In this document: in pieces, positions 16,904 to 24,231 of the stretch
How the letters are laid out: each line of letters begins with the position of its first letter
Numbering within the stretch: the first letter of the stretch is position 1
DNA from: JAICMB01 sp963802915
GTDB taxonomy: Bacteria; Acidobacteriota; Terriglobia; Bryobacterales; Bryobacteraceae
Length of the DNA: 64,000 nucleotides
Assembly: GCA_963802915.1 (NCBI GenBank)
Contig: CAWDKQ010000008.1
Location: 496,001 to 560,000, forward strand
Reading direction: 5' to 3'
The notes under the pieces: model-generated
Database searches by the model: none
The model's input: the letters and a program-made list of their open reading frames with translations, nothing else
Told to the model about the DNA's origin: nothing
Position numbers and translations under genes: made by a program

Positions 16904-18457
16904 TTACAGCACGGGTCCTATTCGCCACGGCACAAACTCTTTGTGACCCAGGCGTTCGCTCGAAGTTCGTTCTCCGGATGCCACGCGCAGCACCATGTCG
17001 AAGATTTCCTGTCCGATCTCACGGATCGAAGAATCGCCGTCGGCGATGCGGCCGGCATTGATGTCCATGTTATCGGCCATGCGCTTGTAAGTCGCGCTGT
17101 TGGTCGCGATTTTGACTACCGGAATAGTTGGAAAACCGATGGCGCTTCCGCGCCCTGTCGTGAATGCGATCACATTCACACCGCCGGCCGCGAGTCCGGT
17201 TAATGAGACGGGGTCGTGCCCGGGCGTGTTCATGAAAACAAAGCCCGGAGCGTCGACGCGTTCGCCATAATCGACGGCCGCGTTCAGAGGCGAAGTACCG
17301 GCTTTCGCGACCGCGCCTAGAGATTTTTCAAGGATGGTCGTCAAGCCGCCGGCTTTGTTGCCCGGGGACGGATTGTCGTCGAAGCTGGCGTCGAATTTAC
17401 GCAGGTAGGCTTTGTAGCCCTCGACGAAGCTGAGCAGCCGTTCCGCAACCGCGCGGTTCCGCGCGCGCCGAACCAGCAAGTGCTCCGCTCCGAATATCTC
17501 GGTCGTTTCGGCGAGCACGGCGGTTGCTCCGATCGCGGCTAGCATGTCGGAGCAAACGCCTAAAGCCGGATTCGCGGTGATGCCGGAGAACGAATCGGAC
17601 CCTCCGCAGTTCAATCCGAGAACGATTTTCGATGCCGGTACTTCGACGCGGCGCTCGGCTGCGGCGCGTTCGATCATTTGTGAGATTTCGCGGCGAGCGG
17701 CTTCGACCGTTGCCCGGGTGCCTCCACTGGCTTGCAATGTCAATCCCATGAGCCGATCCGTGCGCGGGGCGGCATTGCTTAAACCGTCTGTGCCCAGATA
17801 ATGATCGATCTGATTCACTTCGCATCCGAGCCCCAAGATGATTGCGGCGGCGACGTTCGGATGATGCAAGACCCCACCGAGAGTGCGCTGGAGTTGCGTG
17901 AGGTCTACGCCCCGTGTCTGTCCGCAGCCGTCACCGTGCGGGAAAGCCATTACGCCATCGACATTGGGCGGGAGCTGGGCACCTTCAAAACTCGCTGCAA
18001 TCAGCTCGGCTGTATGCGCGGCGCAATTGCTTGCGGCAACAACCGCGATATAGTTGCGTGTTCCGACACGGCCGTCTTCACGGGGATAGCCCAGAAATGC
18101 CGGACCGGTCTCGGGTCGCCGCGGCAACTCCATATCGCCGGTTGGAAATTCGTAATTGAACGACAGTTCCTCGAAGAGAACATTGTGCGTGTGGAGATGG
18201 CGGCCCGGTTCAATACGAACCTTGGCGCGGCCCATCACCTGACCATATCTGAGGATCGCTTCGCCTGCCGCAATGGGACGGATGGCCACTTTGTGTCCCA
18301 TCGGAATCGGATCTTCGAGCGTGATCGCATGGCCGGCGGCCTGGATCGTCTGGCCCACGGCAAGCTGCACGCGAGCAATCGCTATATTGTCGGATTCGTG
18401 GAGGTGAATTACCGCGTTTGCCGCAGTGGGCAGTTTTGTGATTTCGAGCAATCCCAT
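16904..18457 (-). CDS. UxaA/altronate dehydratase-family sugar-acid dehydratase
   Basis: 517 residues. Residues about 1-90 form a SAF domain (VIHLHESDNIAIARVQL, IPMGHKVAI). Then come the catalytic parts: GYPREDGRVGTRNYIAVVAASNC, the HGDGCG motif, GLGCEVNQID, LGLNCGGSDSFSGITANPALG and FMNTPGHDPVSLTGLAAGG. UxaA dehydrates D-altronate to 2-keto-3-deoxygluconate in hexuronate breakdown. The same family includes galactarate dehydratase, so the sugar acid is not certain. It is followed by frr and preceded after 4 nt by a secreted HIT-like gene. An ACS-type MFS transporter elsewhere in the window (50 kb) could supply hexuronates, but the two genes are not linked. Confidence 0.9.
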   Translation of the reverse strand: MGLLEITKLPTAANAVIHLHESDNIAIARVQLAVGQTIQAAGHAITLEDPIPMGHKVAIRPIAAGEAILRYGQVMGRAKVRIEPGRHLHTHNVLFEELSFNYEFPTGDMELPRRPETGPAFLGYPREDGRVGTRNYIAVVAASNCAAHTAELIAASFEGAQLPPNVDGVMAFPHGDGCGQTRGVDLTQLQRTLGGVLHHPNVAAAIILGLGCEVNQIDHYLGTDGLSNAAPRTDRLMGLTLQASGGTRATVEAARREISQMIERAAAERRVEVPASKIVLGLNCGGSDSFSGITANPALGVCSDMLAAIGATAVLAETTEIFGAEHLLVRRARNRAVAERLLSFVEGYKAYLRKFDASFDDNPSPGNKAGGLTTILEKSLGAVAKAGTSPLNAAVDYGERVDAPGFVFMNTPGHDPVSLTGLAAGGVNVIAFTTGRGSAIGFPTIPVVKIATNSATYKRMADNMDINAGRIADGDSSIREIGQEIFDMVLRVASGERTSSERLGHKEFVPWRIGPVL

Positions 18458-18461
18458 GTTC

Positions 18462-18995
18462 TTATCTCTCCAGCACCGTTTCCGTGATCATTTCTCCAGT
18501 GTGCACGTGAAAGACTTTGCCTACCGGATGAATCCAGAATCCTTCGCCCTTGGGAGGCACCGGCACATCTTCAATGTGTTGGACGGTTATGAATTGGGTG
18601 TTTTCAACGGCAGGCATCCACTTTCCGATATGAAGGTGTACGTGGCATTGCGTCTGGACTTCCGGTGCGTTGTAGGCGATGCCCCAGTCGTTTCCGAATA
18701 GCTCCTTGCCCTTATCCATCGCGGCTCGGAGAAGCTCGGCGCGAATATCAGCGGGAAGCTGATCGAAGGATCGCGCATGAAGTCGAGGGAGCGCGAGCCA
18801 GCGATTTGGCTTGGTTGGACTGGCGTCTTTCAGAAAGAAAACGCGGACATTCTCAGGCTGCTTTTCGGCCTCCCGGCACAAACTGCATTCACGAGCCTGG
18901 AGGGTTTCCGGACGAGTGAGGTCGCAATGGCAGGTGACGATATCGGCGCGAGCGGCAAAGGCGACCAGCGCCAAAAGTAACGGGAGATGTCGCAC
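18462..18995 (-). CDS. Exported HIT-like protein
   Basis: 177 residues from GTG 18995. A signal peptide (MRHLPLLLALVAFAARA) is followed by a Cys-rich stretch (CHCDLTRPETLQARECSLC). A HIT-like core then has WLALPRLHARSF, WGIAYNAPEVQTQCHVHLHIGKW (His-x-His-x-His) and a C-terminal IHPVGKVFHVHTGEM. The fold resembles CDP-diacylglycerol pyrophosphatase and periplasmic HIT relatives, so it may hydrolyse a nucleotide diphosphate or lipid substrate outside the cytosol. The 4-nt spacing to the UxaA-type gene indicates an operon. The start has no ribosome site but a TATAAT 8 nt upstream. Confidence 0.75.
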   Translation of the reverse strand: MRHLPLLLALVAFAARADIVTCHCDLTRPETLQARECSLCREAEKQPENVRVFFLKDASPTKPNRWLALPRLHARSFDQLPADIRAELLRAAMDKGKELFGNDWGIAYNAPEVQTQCHVHLHIGKWMPAVENTQFITVQHIEDVPVPPKGEGFWIHPVGKVFHVHTGEMITETVLER

Positions 18996-19003
18996 TTAGG
19001 TTC

Positions 19004-19009
19004 ATTATA
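19004..19009 (-). promoter_or_regulatory. TATAAT close to the start of the secreted HIT-like gene
   Basis: A consensus -10 hexamer on the minus strand ends 8 nt before GTG 18995. Transcription would start about one or two bases before the start codon. The hexamer overlaps the end of the hairpin at 19007-19039. No good -35 element is seen. Confidence 0.45.
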
Positions 19010-19039
19010 CGGGGGCAGGCTGGGAACCTGCCCCCGTAT
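19007..19039 (-). terminator. Strong 13-bp stem-loop after the glycine-rich gene
   Basis: Perfect arms ATACGGGGGCAGG (19007-19019) and CCTGCCCCCGTAT (19027-19039) with a 7-nt loop, 9 nt after the stop of the glycine-rich gene. There is no U-tract on the minus strand, so its efficiency as an intrinsic terminator is uncertain. Confidence 0.6.
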
Positions 19040-19048
19040 CGAGAACGA

Positions 19049-19576
19049 TCAGCGACCGAAATGACGCCAGCCGCCGCCGATGACGACGCCGACACCTACA
19101 GTCGGGTAAGAGGGAGCGTATCCGTAGCCATATCCGTACCCATAATCCGCGTAGGGATAAGCAGACGGGTAATAATACGGATCATAGCCATAGTCGTAGT
19201 AACCGGGGTAATACCAGGGCGAGTAAAAGCCCAGGCCATAGCCCCAACCGCCCCATCCCCAGCCACCCCAACCTCTGCCGTAGTCCCAGCCCCCGTAGCC
19301 GCGGCCATAGCCACCGTAGCCTCCACGGGCATAGCCACCGTAGCCGCCACGAGCATATCCGCCGTAGCCGCCACGAGCATATCCGCCGTAGCCACCACCA
19401 CGGGCATATCCGCCGCCGGCGAAGCCACGGCCGGCAACTCCACCGCCGCCGACTGCGTGGCCGCCACCGCCGAAGCCTCCGCCACCGCCGTGACCTCCGC
19501 CGCCACGCTGTGCGTAGCACATAGTGGTGGCTGCCAAACCGACTGAAATGACCAAAACCATCAGCTTGTGCAACAT
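19049..19576 (-). CDS. Secreted glycine/tyrosine-rich repeat protein
   Basis: 175 residues. The signal peptide MLHKLMVLVISVGLAATTMCYA leads into a Gly-only segment with His (GGGGHGGGGGFGGGGH), then tandem ARGGYGGY-type octapeptides, Gly-Trp repeats, and a Tyr/Pro-rich tail ending VGVGVVIGGGWRHFGR. Composition suggests an unstructured cell-surface or outer-membrane-associated protein, related in style to the glycine-zipper/YMGG proteins of soil bacteria. No enzymatic motif is seen. The neighbouring gene upstream also encodes a low-complexity secreted protein with the same Tyr-Gly style tail, so they may share a location. Confidence 0.75.
   Translation of the reverse strand: MLHKLMVLVISVGLAATTMCYAQRGGGGHGGGGGFGGGGHAVGGGGVAGRGFAGGGYARGGGYGGYARGGYGGYARGGYGGYARGGYGGYGRGYGGWDYGRGWGGWGWGGWGYGLGFYSPWYYPGYYDYGYDPYYYPSAYPYADYGYGYGYGYAPSYPTVGVGVVIGGGWRHFGR
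19310..19408 (-). repeat. In-gene 24-bp tandem repeat
   Basis: Three 24-bp units (from 19310, 19334 and 19358) and a 27-bp variant encode the ARGGYGGY repeats of the glycine-rich protein. Units differ mainly at third positions. Copy number may vary between strains. Confidence 0.8.
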
Positions 19577-19609
19577 AAGTGCCTTCCTAAATCTCAGAAA
19601 TACTAAACC

Positions 19610-21046
19610 TTACCGGCGGAACCGGCCGTAAAAGTAATGTCCACCGTAAAACCGGGGACCGTAGAAGAACGCGAAACTCGGTCCGTAGTAGTAGGGATAC
19701 AAGCCCGGTCCGTAGTAGTACGGAGCTGCTCCATATGGGGAAGCATACATCGTGGGCGGAGGGCATCCGTACGGTCCACATCCGGCCCGTGGCCCCATCG
19801 GCCCCGATGCCTGCAATACTGTTGCGTAATCCTCGGGTCCGACGTAGCGGAAAGCTTGCGGAGCCCGATCTGTGGCGATTGTAACCGGCTGCTCAACGCG
19901 GAACGTGAGCATCTGTTCGGGGTAAATGATGGTCGGCTGACCGCGCGTCAACAGGACGCCGAGGATACCGACGGCAGCACCGGCGCCGGCTCCGATCGCA
20001 GCGCCGCGTCCCCAATCCGCCGCGGCTCCGACGGCCGCGCCTAACGCCGTAGTACCAGCCACACCGGCGACATCACGGCCGACCGAAGTTGGCCCGGTCC
20101 GGTTGATAAGTTGTGAGTGAATCGGAACACTATCCCCATCGACGAGCGTGAGGTCTGTAAGTTGAACAGCCAATCGCGAGACGCCAGCTACCCTGCCGGC
20201 TTTCTGTGCTTCAACGACATGCCCACCCACGGTCTCGCCGACATCGGCCACCACAACTCCGTCCACCACGACGGGCCGGACCAGGGTCGCGGTGAAAGGA
20301 TCTCCCTGCTGGTTCCTATCCGAAGAGAGCGGCTGGTTGATGCGCACCGTCACGTATGTGCCGGGTTTGAGGGTCAGTTGCGCGGGCACGGGGCCCTGCG
20401 GCGCCTGAGGCTGTTGGTTCATCCTGCCCTGATATTGCGGCGGCGGATACTGTCCGGCGCTCGGATATCGCGGATTCGGCGGATACTGCGCATTCGGATA
20501 CTGTCCGGCTCCCGGATATTGCGGATTCGGCGGATACTGCGCATTCGGCGGGTACTGCGGATTTGCCGGATATTGAGGATTCGGCGGGTACTGCTGATTC
20601 GGCGGATATTGCGCCGGTGGAGCCTGGCCTCCGCCGCTTATCGGAGCGCCATATTGATCGCGAGGATCGCTCTGGGCAGAAGGCTGCGGTTGTCCGTTCT
20701 GCGGCTGTGCGTAGGGCGGCTGCTGCGGGTAGGGCTGCTCTGCCTGCGATGACGGCGGAGCCTGCGGCATTCCCGAATCGACCGGTACGGCCTGCGGGTC
20801 GGGAGCGCTGCTGCTCGTCCCGGTCTGGCTGTCCGCCGTCTGGCTCGGCATAGTCCGACTCGGCATCGTCTGGCTCTGCATTGGAGCAGGTGCCGGAGGT
20901 GGAGCGTCAGCCCGGCGCCAACCGGTATGTTGCTGTTGATCGGTTTGCGGCGCTGTCGTCGCAGGATCCTGGGCGAATAAGAAGACCGGTCCGGCCAAAA
21001 GGGCCAGGCCCAAAATAGGAGTCTTTCGAATTAGTTGGATGCTCAT
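19610..21046 (-). CDS. Secreted proline-rich protein with glycine-zipper domain
   Basis: 478 residues from ATG 21046, chosen because GGGAG lies 9 nt upstream. Signal peptide to about residue 26 (LGLALLAGPVFLFAQ). A Pro/Gln-rich region holds Met-Pro-Ser repeats and then YPPNPQ hexapeptides. A folded part resembles the TrbI/conjugation-like beta domain (LKPGTYVTVRINQPLSS, DPFTATLVRPVVVDGVVVA). Next is a glycine-zipper-like membrane segment (GTTALGAAVGAAADWGRGAAIGAGAGAAVGILGVLLTRG), and the protein ends with a Tyr/Gly-rich tail. It is probably envelope-associated. I do not know its function. A 33-nt gap separates it from the glycine-rich gene. Confidence 0.75.
   Translation of the reverse strand: MSIQLIRKTPILGLALLAGPVFLFAQDPATTAPQTDQQQHTGWRRADAPPPAPAPMQSQTMPSRTMPSQTADSQTGTSSSAPDPQAVPVDSGMPQAPPSSQAEQPYPQQPPYAQPQNGQPQPSAQSDPRDQYGAPISGGGQAPPAQYPPNQQYPPNPQYPANPQYPPNAQYPPNPQYPGAGQYPNAQYPPNPRYPSAGQYPPPQYQGRMNQQPQAPQGPVPAQLTLKPGTYVTVRINQPLSSDRNQQGDPFTATLVRPVVVDGVVVADVGETVGGHVVEAQKAGRVAGVSRLAVQLTDLTLVDGDSVPIHSQLINRTGPTSVGRDVAGVAGTTALGAAVGAAADWGRGAAIGAGAGAAVGILGVLLTRGQPTIIYPEQMLTFRVEQPVTIATDRAPQAFRYVGPEDYATVLQASGPMGPRAGCGPYGCPPPTMYASPYGAAPYYYGPGLYPYYYGPSFAFFYGPRFYGGHYFYGRFRR
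20447..20615 (-). repeat. In-gene 18-bp degenerate repeat (YPPNPQ)
   Basis: About nine imperfect 18-bp units of the type GGATTCGGCGGATACTGC (plus strand) encode the Tyr-Pro-Pro-Asn-Pro-Gln segment of the proline-rich protein. Confidence 0.75.
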
Positions 21047-21230
21047 TTTTTGCTCCCTTCTACGAAGCATGAAATATGGCATGTGCACGTCACCTGCCAC
21101 ACCTTTTGCGACGTAAATGGCTGAAAACAAGTTGCTGTGAAGGGGTTACATGGCCGCTCTGCACCAGGGTGGTGCTTTTCGGCCAGTTACCCCGACGGCC
21201 GTCGCCGCGTCTCATAAGCGGAGGGAAAGT

Positions 21231-21410
21231 ATGCGTTGGATAGTGCTTTCCATAATTACCGCGATCGTGCTGGCCGTTCTCGGATTTTTCGTCCCAGGCC
21301 CGGAGAGTCTCAACTTTCCGGTGAAGATCGTTTACTGGTTCTGCGTGCTCGGGTTCCTGACGGCGCAGAGCGTCCACGCGCTGGTATTGATAAACAAGCT
21401 GGATATTTGA
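21231..21410 (+). CDS. Small two-helix membrane protein
   Basis: 59 residues from ATG 21231, preceded by a strong GGAGGG site. Two hydrophobic segments, WIVLSIITAIVLAVLGFFV and IVYWFCVLGFLTAQSVHALVLI, are split by a short polar loop (PGPESLNFPVK). No family is recognised. It may be a small inner-membrane protein, and it is divergent from the proline-rich gene. Confidence 0.6.
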   Translation: MRWIVLSIITAIVLAVLGFFVPGPESLNFPVKIVYWFCVLGFLTAQSVHALVLINKLDI

Positions 21411-21429
21411 ATTTAAGGCGTTCGCCTCA

Positions 21430-21458
21430 TTGTTCGTCTACGTAGTTCGGAATATGCT
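21430..21458 (+). promoter_or_regulatory. Candidate promoter directly before the 21465 gene
   Basis: TTGTTC (21430-21435) and TATGCT (21453-21458) are separated by 17 nt. The -10 ends 6 nt before ATG 21465, and there is no ribosome site between them, so the transcript would be leaderless or nearly so. Confidence 0.4.
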
Positions 21459-21464
21459 GAGACC

Positions 21465-22415
21465 ATGCGGCTTGTCTGCTTCTACATGGTTCTCGCGGCG
21501 GGGCTGATCGCCCAAGACACCAGCGTTTATAAGCCCACCGAGGTCGACATCAACGGCAACCGGGTATCGGCTGGCCCGGAAATCGCCACCTCTCAATCGA
21601 AAAATGGTTCGGAGAGCGGGGAGTTTGTTCAGTCCATTAACGGGGGCAAGGTTCCACTCCAGAAAATCGAGGAGCGGGTTGTAAGCGAGAATTCGTCCAG
21701 CAAGGTGACCGAGCGGATCGTGCTCCGCTACGATCTGACGGGAAATCCGTTGCCGCCCGAGAAGGTGATGATTGAGGAAACCAAGGGACCGAACGGCAGT
21801 TCCACGGTTCAAACCACCAAATACAAGGGCGATCTGAACGGCGAGATGCAGGTGAGCGAAAGATCCACCACGCAGACTCAAGATTCCAGCACGGCGAAAA
21901 CGTCCCAGACGTTGGTCGAAAGGCCTACCCTGAACGGGGGGTTCGAAACCGTCCAGAAGACTGAGACCACAGTGGCCAAACAGCCGAACGGCTATGAAGA
22001 AGCCTCGATAACGTACCGGCAGGATCCTTCCGGCAATCTTTACCCTGCTGTACGCAGAGTTACCGACCATACGGAATCGGGCAACAGCAGCTCCGACAAT
22101 GTTGCGGAGTATGAAGTCGGCCCAACCGGCGACCTGGAGCTGCATGGCCAGAAGATTGTGAACACGCACAAAGGACCGAACGGCTCCGAGGAAGTGGATG
22201 TGGACGTTTTCGGTAAGAATGTTCCGGGCATCGCAAATCCCGATCGATCCATGCAACTGATGGAGCATCAGGTAATCGAGCGGCGTAAGACGAGCAGCGG
22301 TGCTGTCGTGGAAACCGTGAACGTCCGCAGACCGACCGTGTCCGATCCGAACAAACTCGGCCCTCCCAAGCAGTTGTCCGAGACGATCTGTCAAGGCAAA
22401 TGCGACAAGCCTTAA
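21465..22415 (+). CDS. Exported hypothetical protein, Thr/Ser-rich repeat-like strands
   Basis: 316 residues with a short signal peptide (MRLVCFYMVLAAGLIAQ). The mature part is polar and strand-like, with recurring units of the kind 'ETKGPNGSSTVQTTKYKGDLNGEM', 'YRQDPSGNLYPAVRRV', 'VGPTGDLELHGQKIV', which suggests a repetitive beta structure. Cys appears only in the last few residues (ETICQGKCDKP). I do not recognise the family. It is probably periplasmic or surface. It stands alone on the plus strand, followed by the ArsR operon. Confidence 0.65.
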   Translation: MRLVCFYMVLAAGLIAQDTSVYKPTEVDINGNRVSAGPEIATSQSKNGSESGEFVQSINGGKVPLQKIEERVVSENSSSKVTERIVLRYDLTGNPLPPEKVMIEETKGPNGSSTVQTTKYKGDLNGEMQVSERSTTQTQDSSTAKTSQTLVERPTLNGGFETVQKTETTVAKQPNGYEEASITYRQDPSGNLYPAVRRVTDHTESGNSSSDNVAEYEVGPTGDLELHGQKIVNTHKGPNGSEEVDVDVFGKNVPGIANPDRSMQLMEHQVIERRKTSSGAVVETVNVRRPTVSDPNKLGPPKQLSETICQGKCDKP

Positions 22416-22428
22416 TCAAATTCCCCTC

Positions 22429-22456
22429 TTGACGTATAAGCACATTCTTATATAAT
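22429..22456 (+). promoter_or_regulatory. Strong sigma-70-like promoter of the arsR operon
   Basis: TTGACG (22429-22434) and a consensus TATAAT (22451-22456) with a 16-nt spacer. The -10 ends only 5 nt before TTG 22462, so +1 would fall on the start codon. An ArsR-type regulator commonly represses its own promoter. Confidence 0.65.
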
Positions 22457-22461
22457 CGAGA

Positions 22462-22785
22462 TTGCCGCGCGAAATTGAAGCGGATCTCGTTTATCAGGCC
22501 ATCGCAAATCAAACGCGGCGGGCGATTCTCGAACTTTTGGAATCGGGCCCGAAGCCGGCGAACGAGATCGCGAGCAGATTTACGATGAGCCAGCCTGCGG
22601 TGTCGCAGCAGCTTCAGGTCCTGTTGAAGGCTTCGCTGGTGCGAGCGGAGGCGCAGGGCCGGCAGAGGATTTATCATCTTGAGGCAGGGAGGCTTCAGGA
22701 AGTGTACGCCTGGGTGGAACATTACCGGCGCTTCTGGCCGAAGCGGCTGCAAGCCCTCGGCAAATACCTGGATGCTCAGAAATGA
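22462..22785 (+). CDS. ArsR-family winged-helix transcriptional regulator
   Basis: 107 residues from TTG 22462. The HTH is clear: YQAIANQTRRAILELLESG, PANEIASRFTMSQPAVSQQLQVLLKASLVRAEAQGRQRIYHLE. It lacks the ELCVC metal site of true ArsR, so it belongs to the metal-free branch usually paired with an SRPBCC gene. The C-terminal tail EVYAWVEHYRRFWPKRLQALGKYL is typical of that branch. It overlaps the next gene by ATGA and probably autoregulates the four-gene operon. The inducer is unknown. Confidence 0.9.
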   Translation: MPREIEADLVYQAIANQTRRAILELLESGPKPANEIASRFTMSQPAVSQQLQVLLKASLVRAEAQGRQRIYHLEAGRLQEVYAWVEHYRRFWPKRLQALGKYLDAQK

Positions 22786-23177
22786 ATCCGGCGCTCCACT
22801 GGGAAGTTTTCTATCCTCACCCTGCCGAGCGTGTCTGGCAGGCGCTGACCGACCCCGAGGCTCTGGCTGCATGGCTCGCACCGGAGGACGATGTTATTAG
22901 CTATCGTGTTGTCCATGCTGTTGAGCCGCGGCGTGTGTCGTACTCATGGAAGACGCGCGGCTGCGATGCCGTGGTGACGTTCGATTTGAACGCTGCGCAG
23001 GGCGGCACCAACTTACGGGTGCGAATGGACGAATGCTTCGCCGCCGCACTCGATTCATTGAAACGGTATTTGGCCAGATCGCTGCCCGACCCTTCGGGAC
23101 ATCCGTGGGTGGGCATAGAAGAAAGGAGCACACCATGTCTATTCAAGGTTCCCGGCCCCCGGGCGACCGCACAGTAG
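22782..23177 (+). CDS. SRPBCC/AHSA1-like ligand-binding domain protein
   Basis: 131 residues with the family opening EVFYPHPAERVWQALTDPEALAAWLAP, the strand pattern RRVSYSWKTRGCDAVVTFDL and a final helix ALDSLKRYLA. SRPBCC folds bind hydrophobic small molecules in a deep cavity. The last ~20 residues (IEERSTPCLFKVPG) overlap the start of the VOC gene by 43 nt and look unlike the family, so a frameshift near 23100 with a TAG close by is possible. It is coupled to the ArsR gene by an ATGA overlap. ArsR-SRPBCC pairs are a common soil-bacterial arrangement, and the ligand is not known. Confidence 0.8.
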   Translation: MNPALHWEVFYPHPAERVWQALTDPEALAAWLAPEDDVISYRVVHAVEPRRVSYSWKTRGCDAVVTFDLNAAQGGTNLRVRMDECFAAALDSLKRYLARSLPDPSGHPWVGIEERSTPCLFKVPGPRATAQ

Positions 23178-23620
23178 CACCCAACCTGATCGTGCGGGGA
23201 GTCGAACAATCGATCGACTTCTACGAACGAGCGCTCGGAGCTCAGGTCCTGTACCGCGGCACCATGCCCGACGGGACAACACTCCACGCACAACTGAAAC
23301 TTCCCGGCGGTTCGTATGTGCTTCTCTCCGATGAGATCATGTCGACACCGGAAATGAAGACCGGTTCGCCCCTTAAGTTCGGCGGTTCGAGCGCGATCTT
23401 CGAGCTGTTCGTCGATGACGCCGATGACGCGTTCCAACGCGCCGTAGATGCCGGGGCGACCTCTATGTTTCCGCCTTCCGACTCTTTCTATGGCGATCGC
23501 GTCGGCCATTTCATGGATCCGTCAGGGCACATCTGGACCGTATCTTCCGTCAACGAAGTGCTCACGCCCGAGGAACTGTATCGCCGCATGTTAGAGCATT
23601 TCGCACCTCAAGGCGTATGA
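23135..23620 (+). CDS. VOC (glyoxalase/bleomycin-resistance) superfamily protein
   Basis: 161 residues from ATG 23135 with AAAGGAG upstream. A single beta-alpha-beta-beta-beta VOC module pair is seen: PNLIVRGVEQSIDFYERALGAQVL, LPGGSYVLLSDE, IFELFVDDADDAFQRAVDAGATSMFPP, FMDPSGHIWTV. VOC proteins bind divalent metal and act as glyoxalases, dioxygenases or drug-binding proteins; this one resembles the PhnB-like group. It is cytosolic. It overlaps the next gene by ATGA, so it is part of the same operon. Confidence 0.9.
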   Translation: MSIQGSRPPGDRTVAPNLIVRGVEQSIDFYERALGAQVLYRGTMPDGTTLHAQLKLPGGSYVLLSDEIMSTPEMKTGSPLKFGGSSAIFELFVDDADDAFQRAVDAGATSMFPPSDSFYGDRVGHFMDPSGHIWTVSSVNEVLTPEELYRRMLEHFAPQGV

Positions 23621-24213
23621 AGAAATCCATCTACGAAGCTCAACCGCGGCGGACGATGGAAGAAGCGTGCGTCGCGAATTTTCCAGCGAAGACAGGTAAG
23701 ACGATCGAGGAATGGGTTGCGATCGTTAAGAAGTCCGGCCCACCCACGGAAAAAGAACGGCGCGAGTGGTTAAAGGCAAAACACGGCTTGACGACAAATT
23801 ATGCCTGGTTTGTCGTGGAACGAGCCGCGTCGGATCTTAGCCTCGCGGATCGCTACGATCCCGAGGCATTTGTCGCCGATATTTTTAGTGGACCCAAAGC
23901 GGGATTTGAGCCGATCTACGAATCGATCCTGGCGTTCGCGCTCAAGCTCGGCAAGGACGTGTCGGTTCGCCCGTGCAAGACGATGATTCCGTTTTACCGG
24001 AAACACGTTTTCGGTCAGGTGCGGGTCCCGAACCGCTCCCAAATCCACCTTGGTTATGCGCTCAAGGACACGCCTCTCAGCGGGCGTCTCGTCGATACCG
24101 GTGGATTTGCCAAGAAAGATCGCATTACCCATCGAATTGAGATTTCGACGCTCGGGGATTTCGATACCGAAGCCAAGCGCTGGCTGCGCACCGCGTACGA
24201 AATGGACAAATAG
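23617..24213 (+). CDS. DUF4287/DUF5655-type protein
   Basis: 198 residues. The N-terminal third (MEEACVANFPAKTGKTIEEWVAIVKKSG, EKERREWLKAKHGLTTNYAWFVVERA) looks like DUF4287. The rest (FEPIYESILAFALKLGKDVSVRPCKTMIPFYRKHVFGQVRVPNRSQIHLGYAL, ending in KRWLRTAYEMD) looks like DUF5655. Both domains are of unknown biochemistry and are often found beside ArsR, SRPBCC and VOC genes. It closes the four-gene operon that starts at 22462. The assignment is from memory of the pattern. Confidence 0.75.
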   Translation: MKKSIYEAQPRRTMEEACVANFPAKTGKTIEEWVAIVKKSGPPTEKERREWLKAKHGLTTNYAWFVVERAASDLSLADRYDPEAFVADIFSGPKAGFEPIYESILAFALKLGKDVSVRPCKTMIPFYRKHVFGQVRVPNRSQIHLGYALKDTPLSGRLVDTGGFAKKDRITHRIEISTLGDFDTEAKRWLRTAYEMDK

Positions 24214-24220
24214 TACACGA

Positions 24221-24226
24221 TAGAAT
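24221..24226 (+). promoter_or_regulatory. addB: TAGAAT 5 nt before the addB start
   Basis: A -10-like hexamer ends 5 nt before TTG 24232, the same geometry as at the arsR operon. No convincing -35 is present and only GGGG precedes the start. It may instead be chance inside an operon. Confidence 0.35.
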
Positions 24227-24231
24227 CGGGG

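Noticed and set aside
19310..19408. CRISPR array
   Set aside because: The 24-bp units are contiguous with no spacers and encode ARGGYGGY in frame.
21438..22394. 318-residue minus-strand frame
   Set aside because: Antisense to the exported protein at 21465, which has a signal peptide and good start context.
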